From Anaerolineales bacterium (GTDB lineage Bacteria; Chloroflexota; Anaerolineae; Anaerolineales; Villigracilaceae): DNA of 64,000 nt. The notes below the pieces were generated by a model. That model had not been told where the DNA came from, made no database searches, and saw nothing but the letters and a program-made list of their open reading frames with translations. Position numbers and translations under genes: made by a program. Of this stretch, positions 17,635 to 27,090 are shown piece after piece (within the stretch, counting starts at the first letter, position 1; each line of letters opens with the position of its first letter). The DNA lies in the NCBI GenBank assembly GCA_014860745.1, contig JACZJC010000041.1, forward strand, positions 1-64,000. The letters are read 5' to 3'.

Positions 17635-19980
17635 ATGGAAAAATCACCCGCGCGGTGGTGGGACCTTCCCGCTGCTGTGTTTTTATTTTTGGCGGTCCTG
17701 TTTGCGGCCTGGCGTTTGCAATCCACCGATTGGGTGGAAGGGCTGGCGCATGTACGGAATGTGGCGGTTTTGGGGCTGGGGGTGGGGCTGGCGCTGGGTC
17801 AAAGTAAATTTCAGAAACGCGGGGTTGTCAGTCTGGCCATCGGGTATATGCTGGCAGCTTTCATCTGGCAATGGCTCAGAACCATCGAATTTTCAGAAGA
17901 AGAATTTAATCTGGGAAACAGGCTGCTCATTTTGGCGGGCAGGCTGTTGACCGGCATAAGCGAGTTTGCAGCCGGCCGTCCTGTGAAAGACCCGCTGATT
18001 TTCATCGCTATGTTATCGATCCCATATTGGTTTACCGGATTGTTCAGCGGTTATCAACTGACCCGCCATGCCAATGCGCTGGCTTCCGCCTTGCCAAGCG
18101 GGATATTAATGTTTTTCATTTACTTGAACCACTACACCACCCGCGATTACAGCTGGTTGTTTGGCGCATATTTGTTCGCTGCCTTCCTCCTGCTTAGCCG
18201 CGTCAAATTCATCCTGGACCTGAAAAAATGGCGGGAGCAACGGGTGCAGATCTCGGCGGAGAGCAGCCTGGACTTCAACAATGCCGTTATGGCAAGCGCA
18301 GCGATCCTGCTCCTTGTGGTGTGGATCCTCCCCTACACGCTGCCCGTCAACTCAGAGGCGAGGAAAGTCTGGCAACGGGTATCCGCAAACTGGTTTTCGG
18401 ATAACGAACAGATCGATAACATGTTTGCTGCGGTAAAGAAGGATAATGTTCCCTCGCGTGATTTTTACCGGAACGAACTGGCGCTCGGCACCCGGGCCGC
18501 CCAAAGTGAATCCATCGCTTTCCTTGTATACACTCCGCTCGCCGCACAGGACTTTCCACGGCTCTACTGGCGGGGACGGGTGTATGATATTTTTGAAGAT
18601 GGGCGTTGGAAAACATCAGATGTGGTTACGAGCGGATACAAGCCCCAGGACGGCGATTTTGAGATCCCCGACAGGGCAAACCGTTCCAACTTAAACTTCA
18701 CCTATAGCGTTTATTTAAAAGGACAGTCGATCCTCTATTCGGCAGCACAGCCGATTTGGACAAGCCACCCTGCCAGCATTGCACATGTCACCATTCCCGG
18801 CGAAGATACAGAAGAGGAGGGCATGGACATTGTGGCGTTGCAGGCGTCGCCGCTGCTTGAAGCGGGAGAGACCTATCACACCAATGCCATGCTGGCGAAT
18901 CCCACCATTCTTGAATTGCGCGAAGCGGGCCGGGAATATCCTGAATGGGTTACGAAGCGGTACCTGCAATTGCCCACTGGTTTTTCAGCCCGCATCCAAT
19001 CGCTGGCATTTGATATCACCGCTGATTTCGATAATCCGTACGACCAGGCCGCCGCCATCACCAATTACTTGCGCTCTGAAATTTCATATAACCCCGTGAT
19101 AAGTTTTCCAGAAGGGACGGAAGACCCGCTCGAATACTTTTTAATCGAAGGTAAAGAGGGCTTTTGCAATTATTACGCCAGCGCGGAGGTGCTCATGCTG
19201 CGCGCAATTGGAATCCCCGCGCGGCTGGCCGTCGGGTTTGCACAAGGGGAACCGAATTTACAAAATACTTTTTATACCGTGCGGGAACGCGATTCGCACG
19301 CCTGGCCCGAAGTTTATTTCCCCGGCTATGGCTGGATCGAATTCGAACCGACCGGCAATCAGGCGCCCGTGGAACGGCCGCTGGAAAGGGAAGAGAAATC
19401 CAGTGTCGACCTGAACCAGATCCTCAATCCGATCGAACCGGAAGCGCTTGCCCAGGAGGAGCCCCAATTCAACGAGCCGCTCGAAAAGCGGCCTGAAGAT
19501 TTTCTGACCCGCACACAGATCATCGAATTAGGCATTCTGGGAGTTGCGGCGCTGCTTTTCATCGTTGCCTTTGTTTTGAAGAGGCGATATGCCCCCAACA
19601 TCCAGACGGCTGTCATCTTGAAAACGGTGGTGGAACGAAACGGATGGGAAACACCTGCCTGGTTGAACCGCTGGACGCTTTGGACAGGCCTCGCCCCCAT
19701 CGAAAAATATTTTCACAGCATCAATATCAGCCTGCGCTGGATGGACTCTCCACAGCCCGCCCATGTCACCCCATCGGAACGTGCCGATCTCCTTCAATCT
19801 CTTATTCCATCCGCCGCCAAATCGATTGAAGTTTTGCTGCATGAATACCAAAACACCCTGTTCAGCAAACGGAAGGGCAGCGCCCGGTCTGCCCGCACAG
19901 CAGCATGGAAAATTCTAAAAGAGACCCTGTACACTCGTCTAAAAATCTTCATCTTAGGATACAATTGGAAGAACAGGTGA
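17635..19980 (+). CDS. transglutaminase-like membrane protein (TgpA type)
   Basis: A protein of about 781 aa. The N-terminal part (about 1-230) has six or so TM helices, followed by an extracytoplasmic region and a transglutaminase core: GKEGFCNYYASAEVLMLRAI (nucleophile Cys), then RDSHAWPEVYFPGYGWIEFE (His and acidic residue). A further TM helix (ELGILGVAALLFIVAFVLKR) precedes a C-terminal cytoplasmic domain of DUF4129-like character. The frame begins at TTG 17599, but that base triplet is the -35 box of the promoter; the ATG at 17635 is the likely start. It may act in cell-surface protein processing or cross-linking. Confidence 0.9.
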   Translation: MEKSPARWWDLPAAVFLFLAVLFAAWRLQSTDWVEGLAHVRNVAVLGLGVGLALGQSKFQKRGVVSLAIGYMLAAFIWQWLRTIEFSEEEFNLGNRLLILAGRLLTGISEFAAGRPVKDPLIFIAMLSIPYWFTGLFSGYQLTRHANALASALPSGILMFFIYLNHYTTRDYSWLFGAYLFAAFLLLSRVKFILDLKKWREQRVQISAESSLDFNNAVMASAAILLLVVWILPYTLPVNSEARKVWQRVSANWFSDNEQIDNMFAAVKKDNVPSRDFYRNELALGTRAAQSESIAFLVYTPLAAQDFPRLYWRGRVYDIFEDGRWKTSDVVTSGYKPQDGDFEIPDRANRSNLNFTYSVYLKGQSILYSAAQPIWTSHPASIAHVTIPGEDTEEEGMDIVALQASPLLEAGETYHTNAMLANPTILELREAGREYPEWVTKRYLQLPTGFSARIQSLAFDITADFDNPYDQAAAITNYLRSEISYNPVISFPEGTEDPLEYFLIEGKEGFCNYYASAEVLMLRAIGIPARLAVGFAQGEPNLQNTFYTVRERDSHAWPEVYFPGYGWIEFEPTGNQAPVERPLEREEKSSVDLNQILNPIEPEALAQEEPQFNEPLEKRPEDFLTRTQIIELGILGVAALLFIVAFVLKRRYAPNIQTAVILKTVVERNGWETPAWLNRWTLWTGLAPIEKYFHSINISLRWMDSPQPAHVTPSERADLLQSLIPSAAKSIEVLLHEYQNTLFSKRKGSARSARTAAWKILKETLYTRLKIFILGYNWKNR

Positions 19981-20011
19981 GAATTCTCCTCTGCTTCTAA
20001 CTGGTATCTTT

Positions 20012-21730
20012 ATGTCATCCGAACAAACTCAACCCAGAACCGTAAACGACCAATTATCCATCCTTAGCGCACAGGCGGGAAAGATTCGCGCCGAACTGGA
20101 AGCTGCAAAATTAAAACTTCCCAAGAACGTAACGGAAGAGCTGTATAACCTGCAGGCAACGCTCAGCCAGATTGCCGAAAAGATCGGAGCCTTCCAAAAG
20201 GAACACAGCAATCTGCTGGCCCTTGCCGATGTGGGACAGGTCATCAATTCAACCCTCGAGCTTGATGAAGTTCTGCGCATTGTGATGGACAACATTGTGC
20301 GCCTGACCAAAGCCGAACGCGGATTCCTCATGCTGCGCGATGAAAAAGGGGAAATGGCCATTCGCATGGGACGCAATTGGGAGATGGAATCGATCAATTC
20401 ATCCGAGGTGAACGTCAGCCGCACCGTGGTGCAGCGCGTACTCGATTCGGGGGAAGCCATCGTCACCACCAACGCGCAGGAGGACCAGCGCTTCCTCGGG
20501 CAGGAAAGCATCGTCGCCTTCAACCTGCGTTCCATTTTGTGCGTGCCGCTCAAAGTCAAGAACGATATCATCGGCGTAGTCTATGCCGATAACCGCATCC
20601 GCACGGGCATCTTCGCAGAAACCGAAAGGGATTTGCTGGCCGCGTTTGCGAACCAGGCCGCGGTTGCCATCGAAAATGCGCGCCTGTTCTCCTCCCTCAA
20701 ACATACCCTCGAAGAAGTCACCGCCCTCAAAAACCTGATGGACAACGTCTTCGCCTCCATTGCCAGCGGCGTGATCACCGCGGATGTGAAGGACCTGGTG
20801 ACCCTCGCGAACAAGGCCGCGGAAAATATCCTCGGCGCCTCTTCCGGCGACATCATCGGTCATAATCTTAACGAGGCGCTTGCTTCCCTTTCGAGCGAGC
20901 TTGGTCCTCACTTGATGGAAGTCCGCAATACGGACAAAGCCATCGTGGACCTTGAGATCAGCCACTTCCTCCCCAATCGCGGCAACGTGGACTGGCGTTT
21001 GAATCTCTCGCCGCTCAAGGATGCGTCGCAAAAAACCCAGGGCGTGGCGATTGTCCTCGACGACCTCACAGAACGAAAGAAGTTGGAAGCGCAGCGTCGC
21101 CTCTTCGAGCGCATGGTCTCCCCTGCCGTCATCGAACAGCTCGACCCGAACAGCCTGCAGCTCGGCGGTAAACGCGTGGACATCACCGTGCTGTTTGCAG
21201 ACATCCGCGGATTCACCACATATAGCGAAAGCCTCGCGCCGGAAAAACTGGTTTTCATTTTGAACCGCTACCTCGCCGCCATGGCCGAAGCCGTGCTTGC
21301 GCAGGAAGGCACCATCGACAAGTTCATGGGCGACGCCATCATGGCCTGGTTCAATGCGCCCGTGCCCCAACCCGACCATACCTTGCGCGCCGTCAAGACA
21401 GCCATTGCCATCCGTGATTCTGTGGAAAATTTATACAAGGAACTGCCTGCGGATTCTCACCTTTCCTTTGGTGTCGGCATTCATTACGGCGACGCGGTGC
21501 TGGGTTTGATCGGCACGGAAAAAAGGCTGGAATACACCGCCATCAGCGACAGCGTCAACATTGCCAAGCGTATTCAGGAAAATTCAGCAAAGAACCAGAT
21601 CCTCATCAGCAAAGAAGCCTACGAGCGCGTGAAGAAAAATGTGGAAGCCAAGCCGCACACGAACATGAACGCGAAAGGCAAAACCCAGCCGATCGAAGTG
21701 TTTGAAGTGGTGGGATTGAAAAAGAAATAA
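20012..21730 (+). CDS. class III adenylate cyclase with GAF and PAS domains
   Basis: A soluble 572-aa protein. It has an N-terminal coiled coil (about 10-65), a GAF domain (about 70-225, LADVGQVINSTLELDEVL...VPLKVKNDIIGVVYADNR), a PAS domain (about 240-350, LMDNVFASIASGVITAD), and a cyclase domain from about 370. Both metal-binding aspartates are present (VLFADIRGFTTYS and KFMGDAIMAWF), as are the adenine-selecting lysine before FMGDA, and NIAKR carrying the transition-state Asn/Arg. All catalytic residues therefore look intact and specificity is probably ATP. It starts 31 bp after the transglutaminase gene. It may signal through the CRP-type site seen at 44875, but that link is a guess. Confidence 0.92.
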   Translation: MSSEQTQPRTVNDQLSILSAQAGKIRAELEAAKLKLPKNVTEELYNLQATLSQIAEKIGAFQKEHSNLLALADVGQVINSTLELDEVLRIVMDNIVRLTKAERGFLMLRDEKGEMAIRMGRNWEMESINSSEVNVSRTVVQRVLDSGEAIVTTNAQEDQRFLGQESIVAFNLRSILCVPLKVKNDIIGVVYADNRIRTGIFAETERDLLAAFANQAAVAIENARLFSSLKHTLEEVTALKNLMDNVFASIASGVITADVKDLVTLANKAAENILGASSGDIIGHNLNEALASLSSELGPHLMEVRNTDKAIVDLEISHFLPNRGNVDWRLNLSPLKDASQKTQGVAIVLDDLTERKKLEAQRRLFERMVSPAVIEQLDPNSLQLGGKRVDITVLFADIRGFTTYSESLAPEKLVFILNRYLAAMAEAVLAQEGTIDKFMGDAIMAWFNAPVPQPDHTLRAVKTAIAIRDSVENLYKELPADSHLSFGVGIHYGDAVLGLIGTEKRLEYTAISDSVNIAKRIQENSAKNQILISKEAYERVKKNVEAKPHTNMNAKGKTQPIEVFEVVGLKKK

Positions 21731-21749
21731 GAAGAAGTGATTAATGTTG

Positions 21750-21788
21750 AGGCTTCTGAGACGAGAATAGCTCAGAGGCCTTTTTGTT
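21750..21788 (+). terminator. rho-independent terminator
   Basis: GGCTTCTGAG (21751-21760) and CTCAGAGGCC (21771-21780) form a stem with a 10-nt loop, followed by TTTTTGTTT. It ends the cyclase gene. Confidence 0.75.
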
Positions 21789-21856
21789 TAAAACTTGTTT
21801 TTTCAAAATAACTCTCTCCAACCCCCATAATTGGCAGCCCGTCCCTTATTGACTCA

Positions 21857-22960
21857 TTACTGCCTTTCCCCAACCCGTTCCACAAAACTTACCACACTAT
21901 TCATCCCTTTTTCGATGGGCTTCAGTTCGATGAACTCATTCACTGTATGCGCGCCTCCGCCCGTGGTAATCCCCATCACGACTGCGGGGATGCCCTCACT
22001 CAATGGAATATTCGCATCCGTCGAGCCAGCGGTGAGTACGGCATCCAGCCCCTGCTCCTGCGTACACTTCAGAGCAAGCTGAACGATCTCATGCTCAGCG
22101 GGAATTTCTCCCGCTGGCCGTTCGCCAATCACTTCCGCCATGATCTTCACCCCCTCGCGGCTGGCTTTCACCAGAATATCCTCCACCTGATGAACAAGCT
22201 TCGAAAGCGTGGTCGGGTCTTCCGAACGCAAATCCAATTCACATTTTGCCTCGGCCGCCAGCACGTTGATTCCCGTCCCGCCGCCAATCGTACCGATATT
22301 CATCGTGGTGCGCGGTTCGCGCGGCAAACGGATGGCTGTCAATTGCGTCACCAGCGCGGCCAGTTCATGCACCGCCGAAGGCTGGCCGTAATCCGACCAC
22401 GAATGTCCGCCCGCCGTCCGTGCCGTGATTCGATAACGCTTCACCCCGATAGCGCGATGATATACATGCCCAAGGGCAAGACCCTCCAGCACAAGAAAAC
22501 CGATTCCATCCCGGCCAAATCGTTCCACCACGCCGCGCATCCCCCGCAGGTCGCCAAGCCCCTCCTCACCTACATTCGCCACAAACCACACGTCATGTTT
22601 GAGCAGGATGCCCCTTTTCCGCAGCGACCAGAGGATTCCAAACAACGCCGCTACACCGAGGGAATTATCCCCGATGCCCGGTGCAACGACACGCTCCGCT
22701 TCCTTCTTAATCTGCAAGTTGATACTCGGCGGGAAGACGGTATCCAAATGGGCTGTGACCACCAACTCTCTGGCTTTTTTCTGTTTCCCCGGCAGCCGCG
22801 CAAAGACATTTCCCAAAGAATCCATGGAAATATCTTTGAGTTTTTCCTTCAAAAAAAGATCGCGGACAAACTCGCCGCGCGGACCCTCCGCGAAGGTTGG
22901 CGCAGGGATTTGCTGGATTTGGATTGCAAGGTTTAGGACTCGGTTCGATAAATCTGTCAT
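21857..22960 (-). CDS. M20 family metallopeptidase
   Basis: A 367-aa protein with the M20 dinuclear zinc pattern: VVTAHLDTVF (His and catalytic Asp), APGIGDNSLGVAAL (bridging Asp), VGEEGLGDLRG (catalytic Glu and zinc Glu) and the C-terminal GGGAHTVNEFI histidine. The dimerisation domain includes TAGGHSWSDYG. It resembles PepT/ArgE-type peptidases of the M20D/A group; the substrate cannot be fixed. It is followed by nothing on its strand until 21857 and preceded by the PfkB kinase, 15 bp apart, so probably in an operon. Confidence 0.9.
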   Translation of the reverse strand: MTDLSNRVLNLAIQIQQIPAPTFAEGPRGEFVRDLFLKEKLKDISMDSLGNVFARLPGKQKKARELVVTAHLDTVFPPSINLQIKKEAERVVAPGIGDNSLGVAALFGILWSLRKRGILLKHDVWFVANVGEEGLGDLRGMRGVVERFGRDGIGFLVLEGLALGHVYHRAIGVKRYRITARTAGGHSWSDYGQPSAVHELAALVTQLTAIRLPREPRTTMNIGTIGGGTGINVLAAEAKCELDLRSEDPTTLSKLVHQVEDILVKASREGVKIMAEVIGERPAGEIPAEHEIVQLALKCTQEQGLDAVLTAGSTDANIPLSEGIPAVVMGITTGGGAHTVNEFIELKPIEKGMNSVVSFVERVGERQ

Positions 22961-22975
22961 GATGTTTGTCCCTTT

Positions 22976-23986
22976 TTATAATTCTCTGGTAATTTCTTTC
23001 AAGGCTTGCAAACGCGCCTCGGCCAGCCCGGGCAGCACATCCAAAGGATAGAAAGGACCGCTCCCTTCGATTTTCAAAGAAGCGGAAACATTTCCATGCA
23101 AGGCCGCCATTAACGGGTCGCTTGTTTTTTCATAGCCTGCCAGAAAGCCGCCGCAAAAGGCATCGCCTGCGCCGGTGGGGTCGGCGAGCCGCGATGGATA
23201 GGCGGGAATTTCATAGCGATGATTCTCCGCCGCATCGAAAACGATCTGTCCTAATGCGCCGCGTTTGATGACGATGATGCGCGGGCCGTATTCACTTACT
23301 TTATGAGCCATTTCCCACAGGTCTTCGGTCTCACCCCAAAACAGGGAGCGGATTTCCTCCTCTGAGGGAAGGAAAATGGTGACTCCTTGCAGGACAAGTC
23401 GCAGGTCACGCCAAAAGCGTGGTTTCATGTAACTCGGAGCCGGGTCAAGGCTGACGGTCTGATTTGACCCGGCGCCAAAGAGATTGACCATCTGGCTCTG
23501 GCTGATAAAGTCAAAGGGGCAGAGGTGCACGTGGCGGACTTCCCGAAATTCCTTTGGCACATCCAGCGCAGCAGGAGAGGTGGCTTGCGGTTCACGCGGA
23601 TCCGTCTGTGAATCGTCCATAGGCTGGTAGCCGAGCAGGGCTTTGGGAAAGGTGAGCTGGCGGCGCGCAAAATGCGAGACGGCATTGGAGGTGCTGCGTT
23701 CGTTCGTTTCGGAGTAGGCGATGAAACTTCGCAGGTCGATATTTTTTTCATTGTGGATGGTATGAATGCCAAGGGTATTGAAGCCCAGGCTTTCAAAGTG
23801 GCGCAGCCAGTGGTGGGGATAATCCTCGCCAACGCGGGCAATCAGCCCGGCGTTCGTATTCCAAACTGCAAGGCCGCCCGCGGCATAAAGGAGATTGCCG
23901 CCGGGCGAATCGATCAATGGAGCGCCCGAGGACGGCAGGATGTATTCGCGGTTTAGTTTGCCGATAATGACGAAAGCGGGTTTCAT
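22976..23986 (-). CDS. PfkB-family carbohydrate kinase
   Basis: A 336-aa ribokinase-like protein. It begins MKPAFVIIGKLNREYILPS and has the N-terminal di-glycine region SPGGNLLYAAGGLAVW. The C-terminal PfkB signature DPTGAGDAFCGGFLAGY carries the anion-hole and catalytic Asp. The middle region has GVTIFLPSEEEIRSLF, the family NxxE-like element in altered form. The phosphorylated sugar or nucleoside is unknown. It is cotranscribed with the M20 peptidase gene. Confidence 0.88.
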   Translation of the reverse strand: MKPAFVIIGKLNREYILPSSGAPLIDSPGGNLLYAAGGLAVWNTNAGLIARVGEDYPHHWLRHFESLGFNTLGIHTIHNEKNIDLRSFIAYSETNERSTSNAVSHFARRQLTFPKALLGYQPMDDSQTDPREPQATSPAALDVPKEFREVRHVHLCPFDFISQSQMVNLFGAGSNQTVSLDPAPSYMKPRFWRDLRLVLQGVTIFLPSEEEIRSLFWGETEDLWEMAHKVSEYGPRIIVIKRGALGQIVFDAAENHRYEIPAYPSRLADPTGAGDAFCGGFLAGYEKTSDPLMAALHGNVSASLKIEGSGPFYPLDVLPGLAEARLQALKEITREL

Positions 23987-24056
23987 TTCCCCAAGTATAC
24001 AAGAAAGGGATTGCCGCTGCGAGCGGTTTATGCGAAGCAGCCTGCCCGGGTTTTGG

Positions 24057-24602
24057 TTAATTCTTCATCCATGCTGGTTTTCGTGCAGCAACCTTTTTGA
24101 AAACGGGGCAATCCGTTTGGTGCGCGCCGGGCAAATATCCTGTGGACATAAGGAATTCGTTTACGATCTCTCCGCCGGTAAAAACAAAGGTTTTCCTGAA
24201 CAACTTTGTCCACTCCTCTTTTGGGAGCGGATGATTCGCATCCAGCCAGTTTTTGAAGGAGCCGTATTCCTTTTTGAGCTCGAGGATCTTCTGCGCATTG
24301 ACAATGGCCGCATTGACCTTCAAGCGGTTACGGATGATCCCCGCGTCCGCCAGCAGACGGGCACGGTCTTTTTCGGTGTATTTTGCGATCTTTTCGATCT
24401 TAAACTTATCATAGGCTTTGTGGAAGTTTTCCGCCTTTTTGAGGATGGTGATCCATGAAAGCCCGGCCTGGTTGATCTCGAGAATCAGCCGTTCGAATAA
24501 TTCATCGTCACTTTTTAGTGGAAAGCCATATTGGGAATCGTGATAGTTTTTGTTGTATGCGTCTTCGGGGTGGGAGTTGCAGTAGTCGCAGTAGCTTGTC
24601 AC
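24057..24602 (-). CDS. tag: DNA-3-methyladenine glycosylase I
   Basis: Base-excision repair enzyme that removes 3-methyladenine. The 181-aa length fits. It shows the N-terminal CDYCNSHPEDAYNKNYHDSQ, the FERLILEINQAGLSWITIL helix with the conserved Q-x-GLSW, and the C-terminal GAHQTDCPVF with the HxxxC half of the zinc snap. The start is GTG overlapping the upstream stop codon by four bases (GTGA). It is the last gene of a tight four-gene cassette with a VOC, a DinB and a GNAT protein. Confidence 0.93.
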   Translation of the reverse strand: MTSYCDYCNSHPEDAYNKNYHDSQYGFPLKSDDELFERLILEINQAGLSWITILKKAENFHKAYDKFKIEKIAKYTEKDRARLLADAGIIRNRLKVNAAIVNAQKILELKKEYGSFKNWLDANHPLPKEEWTKLFRKTFVFTGGEIVNEFLMSTGYLPGAHQTDCPVFKKVAARKPAWMKN

Positions 24603-25054
24603 AGATTTATCTCCAGTACAGGTAAAATGCGCGGGTGGCCGTCCACTTCGCCATGATGTTCTCCGACTTTCCGTGCGCCCATTTTCTCGTAAAAAGACTG
24701 GGCATTGGGGTCCGATTCGATTTTCAAAATAGAAACGCCGCGCGCCCGGCTTCTTTCGAGCGCATGATCGAACAGAGCTTGTCCGATACCCTGCCCCATG
24801 AAATCTGGCAGAACAAATAGATTATCAAGCCACAAACCTTCGTCGGTGTCGTTGAACGAGTAATAGGCGGCCTGCGTATGATCGAGTTCGGCGATCCACG
24901 TTTCATGGGTGGCAACGTATTGCGGAGAGATCGTTAGCACGGGCATCCAAATCTGAATCCAATTTTCAGGGTAGCTCCAGCGGCGTTTGGCTAAGATCGT
25001 AATTTCAGTTAATCTTCCGGCGTGCTCGGGATAGGCACGTACTACGTCCATCAT
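24599..25054 (-). CDS. GNAT-family N-acetyltransferase
   Basis: A 151-aa protein. It has the acetyl-CoA binding motif LFVLPDFMGQGIGQALFDHA (V-x3-QGxGxA type), then SRARGVSILKIESDPNAQ and FYEKMGARKVGE, as in GNAT motif B. The acceptor is unknown. Its ATG overlaps the DinB stop (ATGA) and its stop overlaps the tag start, so all are translationally coupled. Confidence 0.9.
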   Translation of the reverse strand: MMDVVRAYPEHAGRLTEITILAKRRWSYPENWIQIWMPVLTISPQYVATHETWIAELDHTQAAYYSFNDTDEGLWLDNLFVLPDFMGQGIGQALFDHALERSRARGVSILKIESDPNAQSFYEKMGARKVGEHHGEVDGHPRILPVLEINL

Positions 25055-25593
25055 TTGTACGCAGAGGCCTGCTCGATGACATCATCAAAATGCAGCTGGT
25101 CGTGGTAGATGCCGATCCGCAGCGTGACGATCAAATTGCACCAGCCGAACAGGGGATCAAAAAGATAAAGATTGCCAAGCACATCTTCGTCCCTGCCTTC
25201 ATAGAATTGACGGATGCTGCCATGAAGCTCGCGAAGCTCGGCTTTGAGCTTCTGCAGCGAAACAGGCTTCCGCGGATTAAATCGCGGTGTCCAAAGAAAG
25301 CCGACCCATTGCGGGAATTTTGGGTCGCGATACAGGTCTTTGATCCCGGTTTCATACGGTCGGCTGCGGCGTAAACGGCCATACCAGCTGTTCAATTTCC
25401 AGATCCATTTCACAGCGGGGTAGGAGGAGCCCATGAGCAGATAATTATGGTCGAGGATCTCGCCGATGCTCCATTCCTTCGGAGCGGGTCTTTGCCAGAG
25501 CTGTTCGTCGGTCAAACCATCCAGCTTTGCAAAAACGGATTCGCGCTGGGCATCCATTAAATCGAGATATTCGGAAATGACCACGCTTTTCAT
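25051..25593 (-). CDS. DinB-family four-helix protein
   Basis: A 180-aa protein of the DinB/YfiT type. The helical bundle has WSIGEILDHNYLLM (first metal-site His) and IGIYHDQLHFDDVI near the C-terminus (further His). Family members often are metal-dependent thiol transferases or act in stress responses; the substrate here is unknown. Overlaps both neighbours by four bases. Confidence 0.88.
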   Translation of the reverse strand: MKSVVISEYLDLMDAQRESVFAKLDGLTDEQLWQRPAPKEWSIGEILDHNYLLMGSSYPAVKWIWKLNSWYGRLRRSRPYETGIKDLYRDPKFPQWVGFLWTPRFNPRKPVSLQKLKAELRELHGSIRQFYEGRDEDVLGNLYLFDPLFGWCNLIVTLRIGIYHDQLHFDDVIEQASAYK

Positions 25594-25934
25594 TGGCTTT
25601 TTGTAATTTCAATCAACTGGCCGTCGGGGTCGCGCAGATAGGCGGAACGCCCCCAGTAGTAATCCTTTGGCGGGATCTCCACCGTGAGACCATGTGCTTG
25701 CAGTTTCGAACAAGTTTGATCCACATCTTCAACGGCAAAAGCGATATGATTTTCTGGAGGCAGGTCTTCGGCTCCCTGCTCATATAGTTTGTGGATGAAA
25801 ATCTTCGTATCACCGTTCATAAAAATGGCCATATCGGGCGATTCAGCGACAGGGTCTACACCAAGGAGATTGCGATAAAAAGCAGACACCTCTGCAACAT
25901 GATCGGTGAATTTAGCGATCTCGATAAGTTTCAT
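25590..25934 (-). CDS. VOC-family protein (glyoxalase/dioxygenase-like)
   Basis: A 114-aa single-module VOC protein: KFTDHVAEVSAFYRNLLGVD, IAFAVEDVDQTCSKLQAHGL and YYWGRSAYLRDPDGQLIEI (metal Glu at the end). It could be a fosfomycin/bleomycin resistance-like binding protein or a glyoxalase relative. First gene of the overlapping VOC-DinB-GNAT-tag cassette. Confidence 0.88.
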   Translation of the reverse strand: MKLIEIAKFTDHVAEVSAFYRNLLGVDPVAESPDMAIFMNGDTKIFIHKLYEQGAEDLPPENHIAFAVEDVDQTCSKLQAHGLTVEIPPKDYYWGRSAYLRDPDGQLIEITKSQ

Positions 25935-25974
25935 TCACTACTTCCTAAAGCTATCCTTTATGTGAGGCAAAAAA

Positions 25975-27081
25975 TCAGCCCACCACCCGAATCTCCCTCG
26001 GCATATCGGACAGGCTCTCCGCGCCGTCTTCGGTGATGACGAGGTTATCTTCGATCCGCACACCGTTACGGCCAGCGAGATAAATCCCCGGTTCCACGGT
26101 GAAGGCCATGCCCGGTTCAAGCAACTGCATGTTGTCGCCGCGCATGTAAGGGGCTTCGTGGCCTTCCATGCCAATGCCATGACCGGTGCGATGCGTGAAA
26201 TATTTTCCATAGCCCGATTTTTCGATCACCTCGCGGGCGGCAATATCCACGGCAGCACAAGGGACGCCGGGTTTCGCGGCGGCGCGGCCCGCGGCATTCG
26301 ATTCCTGCACGATCTTGTGAATCTTTTTATATTCCTCGTCCACCTCCCCTACTGCAAAGGTGCGTGTCAAATCTGAAATATAACCATCATGAGCTGCGCC
26401 CCAATCCACCACGAGCAAATCACCCGTCTGGATTTTTCTTTTCGTCGGCGAGGCATGCGGGTTGGCAGAGTTCGGACCCGCGGAAACAATCGGCGCAAAA
26501 GGCATCTCCGATTCAGAACCGTGTTTCAACAATTGCATCACCAATTCAGAAGACAATTCTTTTTCGGTCATCCCAATTTTGATCTTCTGAATCACCGCCT
26601 CCAGCGCATCCTGCGCGATCTTCACCGCCTGACGCATCGCGTCCACTTCGGCTTTATCTTTTTTGAGACGCAGTTCCGAAAGCACATCCGTGGCATCGGG
26701 ATAATCCGCCTCGGGCGCGCCAGCTTTTACGTGACGGAATTCCAGCAAACGCATCTGACGCGGCTCGACCCCTATTCGCTTCCCATCGAGACCGAGAGCC
26801 TGCGCAGCCTTCCGAAAAGCATCCTCCCACTCTGACGGATTTTCGCCATACGTGAAAGCCTGGACTTTGTAAGGAAACAAATCCACTTTGGGTAATTCAA
26901 GTTCCGGCAGGACAAGGACAGGGTCTTTGTCGGGCGTAACCAGCAGCACAACAGGACGTTCCATCAAATGGAAGCTGATCCCGGAAAGATACGTCAGCGT
27001 GGGACCGGGATTGAGGGCAACCGCAGACAGGCCTGAGTTAAGTAACGATGCGGTAAGTTTGTCGAGACGGGATCGAGTCAT
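25975..27081 (-). CDS. M24 family Xaa-Pro peptidase
   Basis: A 368-aa metallopeptidase. The N-terminal creatinase-like domain ends near residue 130. The pita-bread domain has all metal ligands: VVDWGAAHDGYISDLTRTF (two Asp), FTHRTGHGIGMEGHEAP (His), FTVEPGIYL (Glu) and VRIEDNLVI (Glu). It probably removes N-terminal residues before proline (Xaa-Pro aminopeptidase or dipeptidase). GGAG ribosome site. It is 9 bp from the upstream SDR gene. Confidence 0.92.
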   Translation of the reverse strand: MTRSRLDKLTASLLNSGLSAVALNPGPTLTYLSGISFHLMERPVVLLVTPDKDPVLVLPELELPKVDLFPYKVQAFTYGENPSEWEDAFRKAAQALGLDGKRIGVEPRQMRLLEFRHVKAGAPEADYPDATDVLSELRLKKDKAEVDAMRQAVKIAQDALEAVIQKIKIGMTEKELSSELVMQLLKHGSESEMPFAPIVSAGPNSANPHASPTKRKIQTGDLLVVDWGAAHDGYISDLTRTFAVGEVDEEYKKIHKIVQESNAAGRAAAKPGVPCAAVDIAAREVIEKSGYGKYFTHRTGHGIGMEGHEAPYMRGDNMQLLEPGMAFTVEPGIYLAGRNGVRIEDNLVITEDGAESLSDMPREIRVVG

Positions 27082-27090
27082 GAGAGTCTC

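Noticed and set aside
20399-21379. Long minus-strand open frame of 326 codons
   Set aside because: It lies wholly inside the adenylate cyclase gene on the other strand. Its translation has no family motifs and shows a composition typical of a shadow frame.
21947-22936. Plus-strand open frame of 329 codons
   Set aside because: It is antisense to the M20 peptidase, whose metal ligands and motifs are intact.
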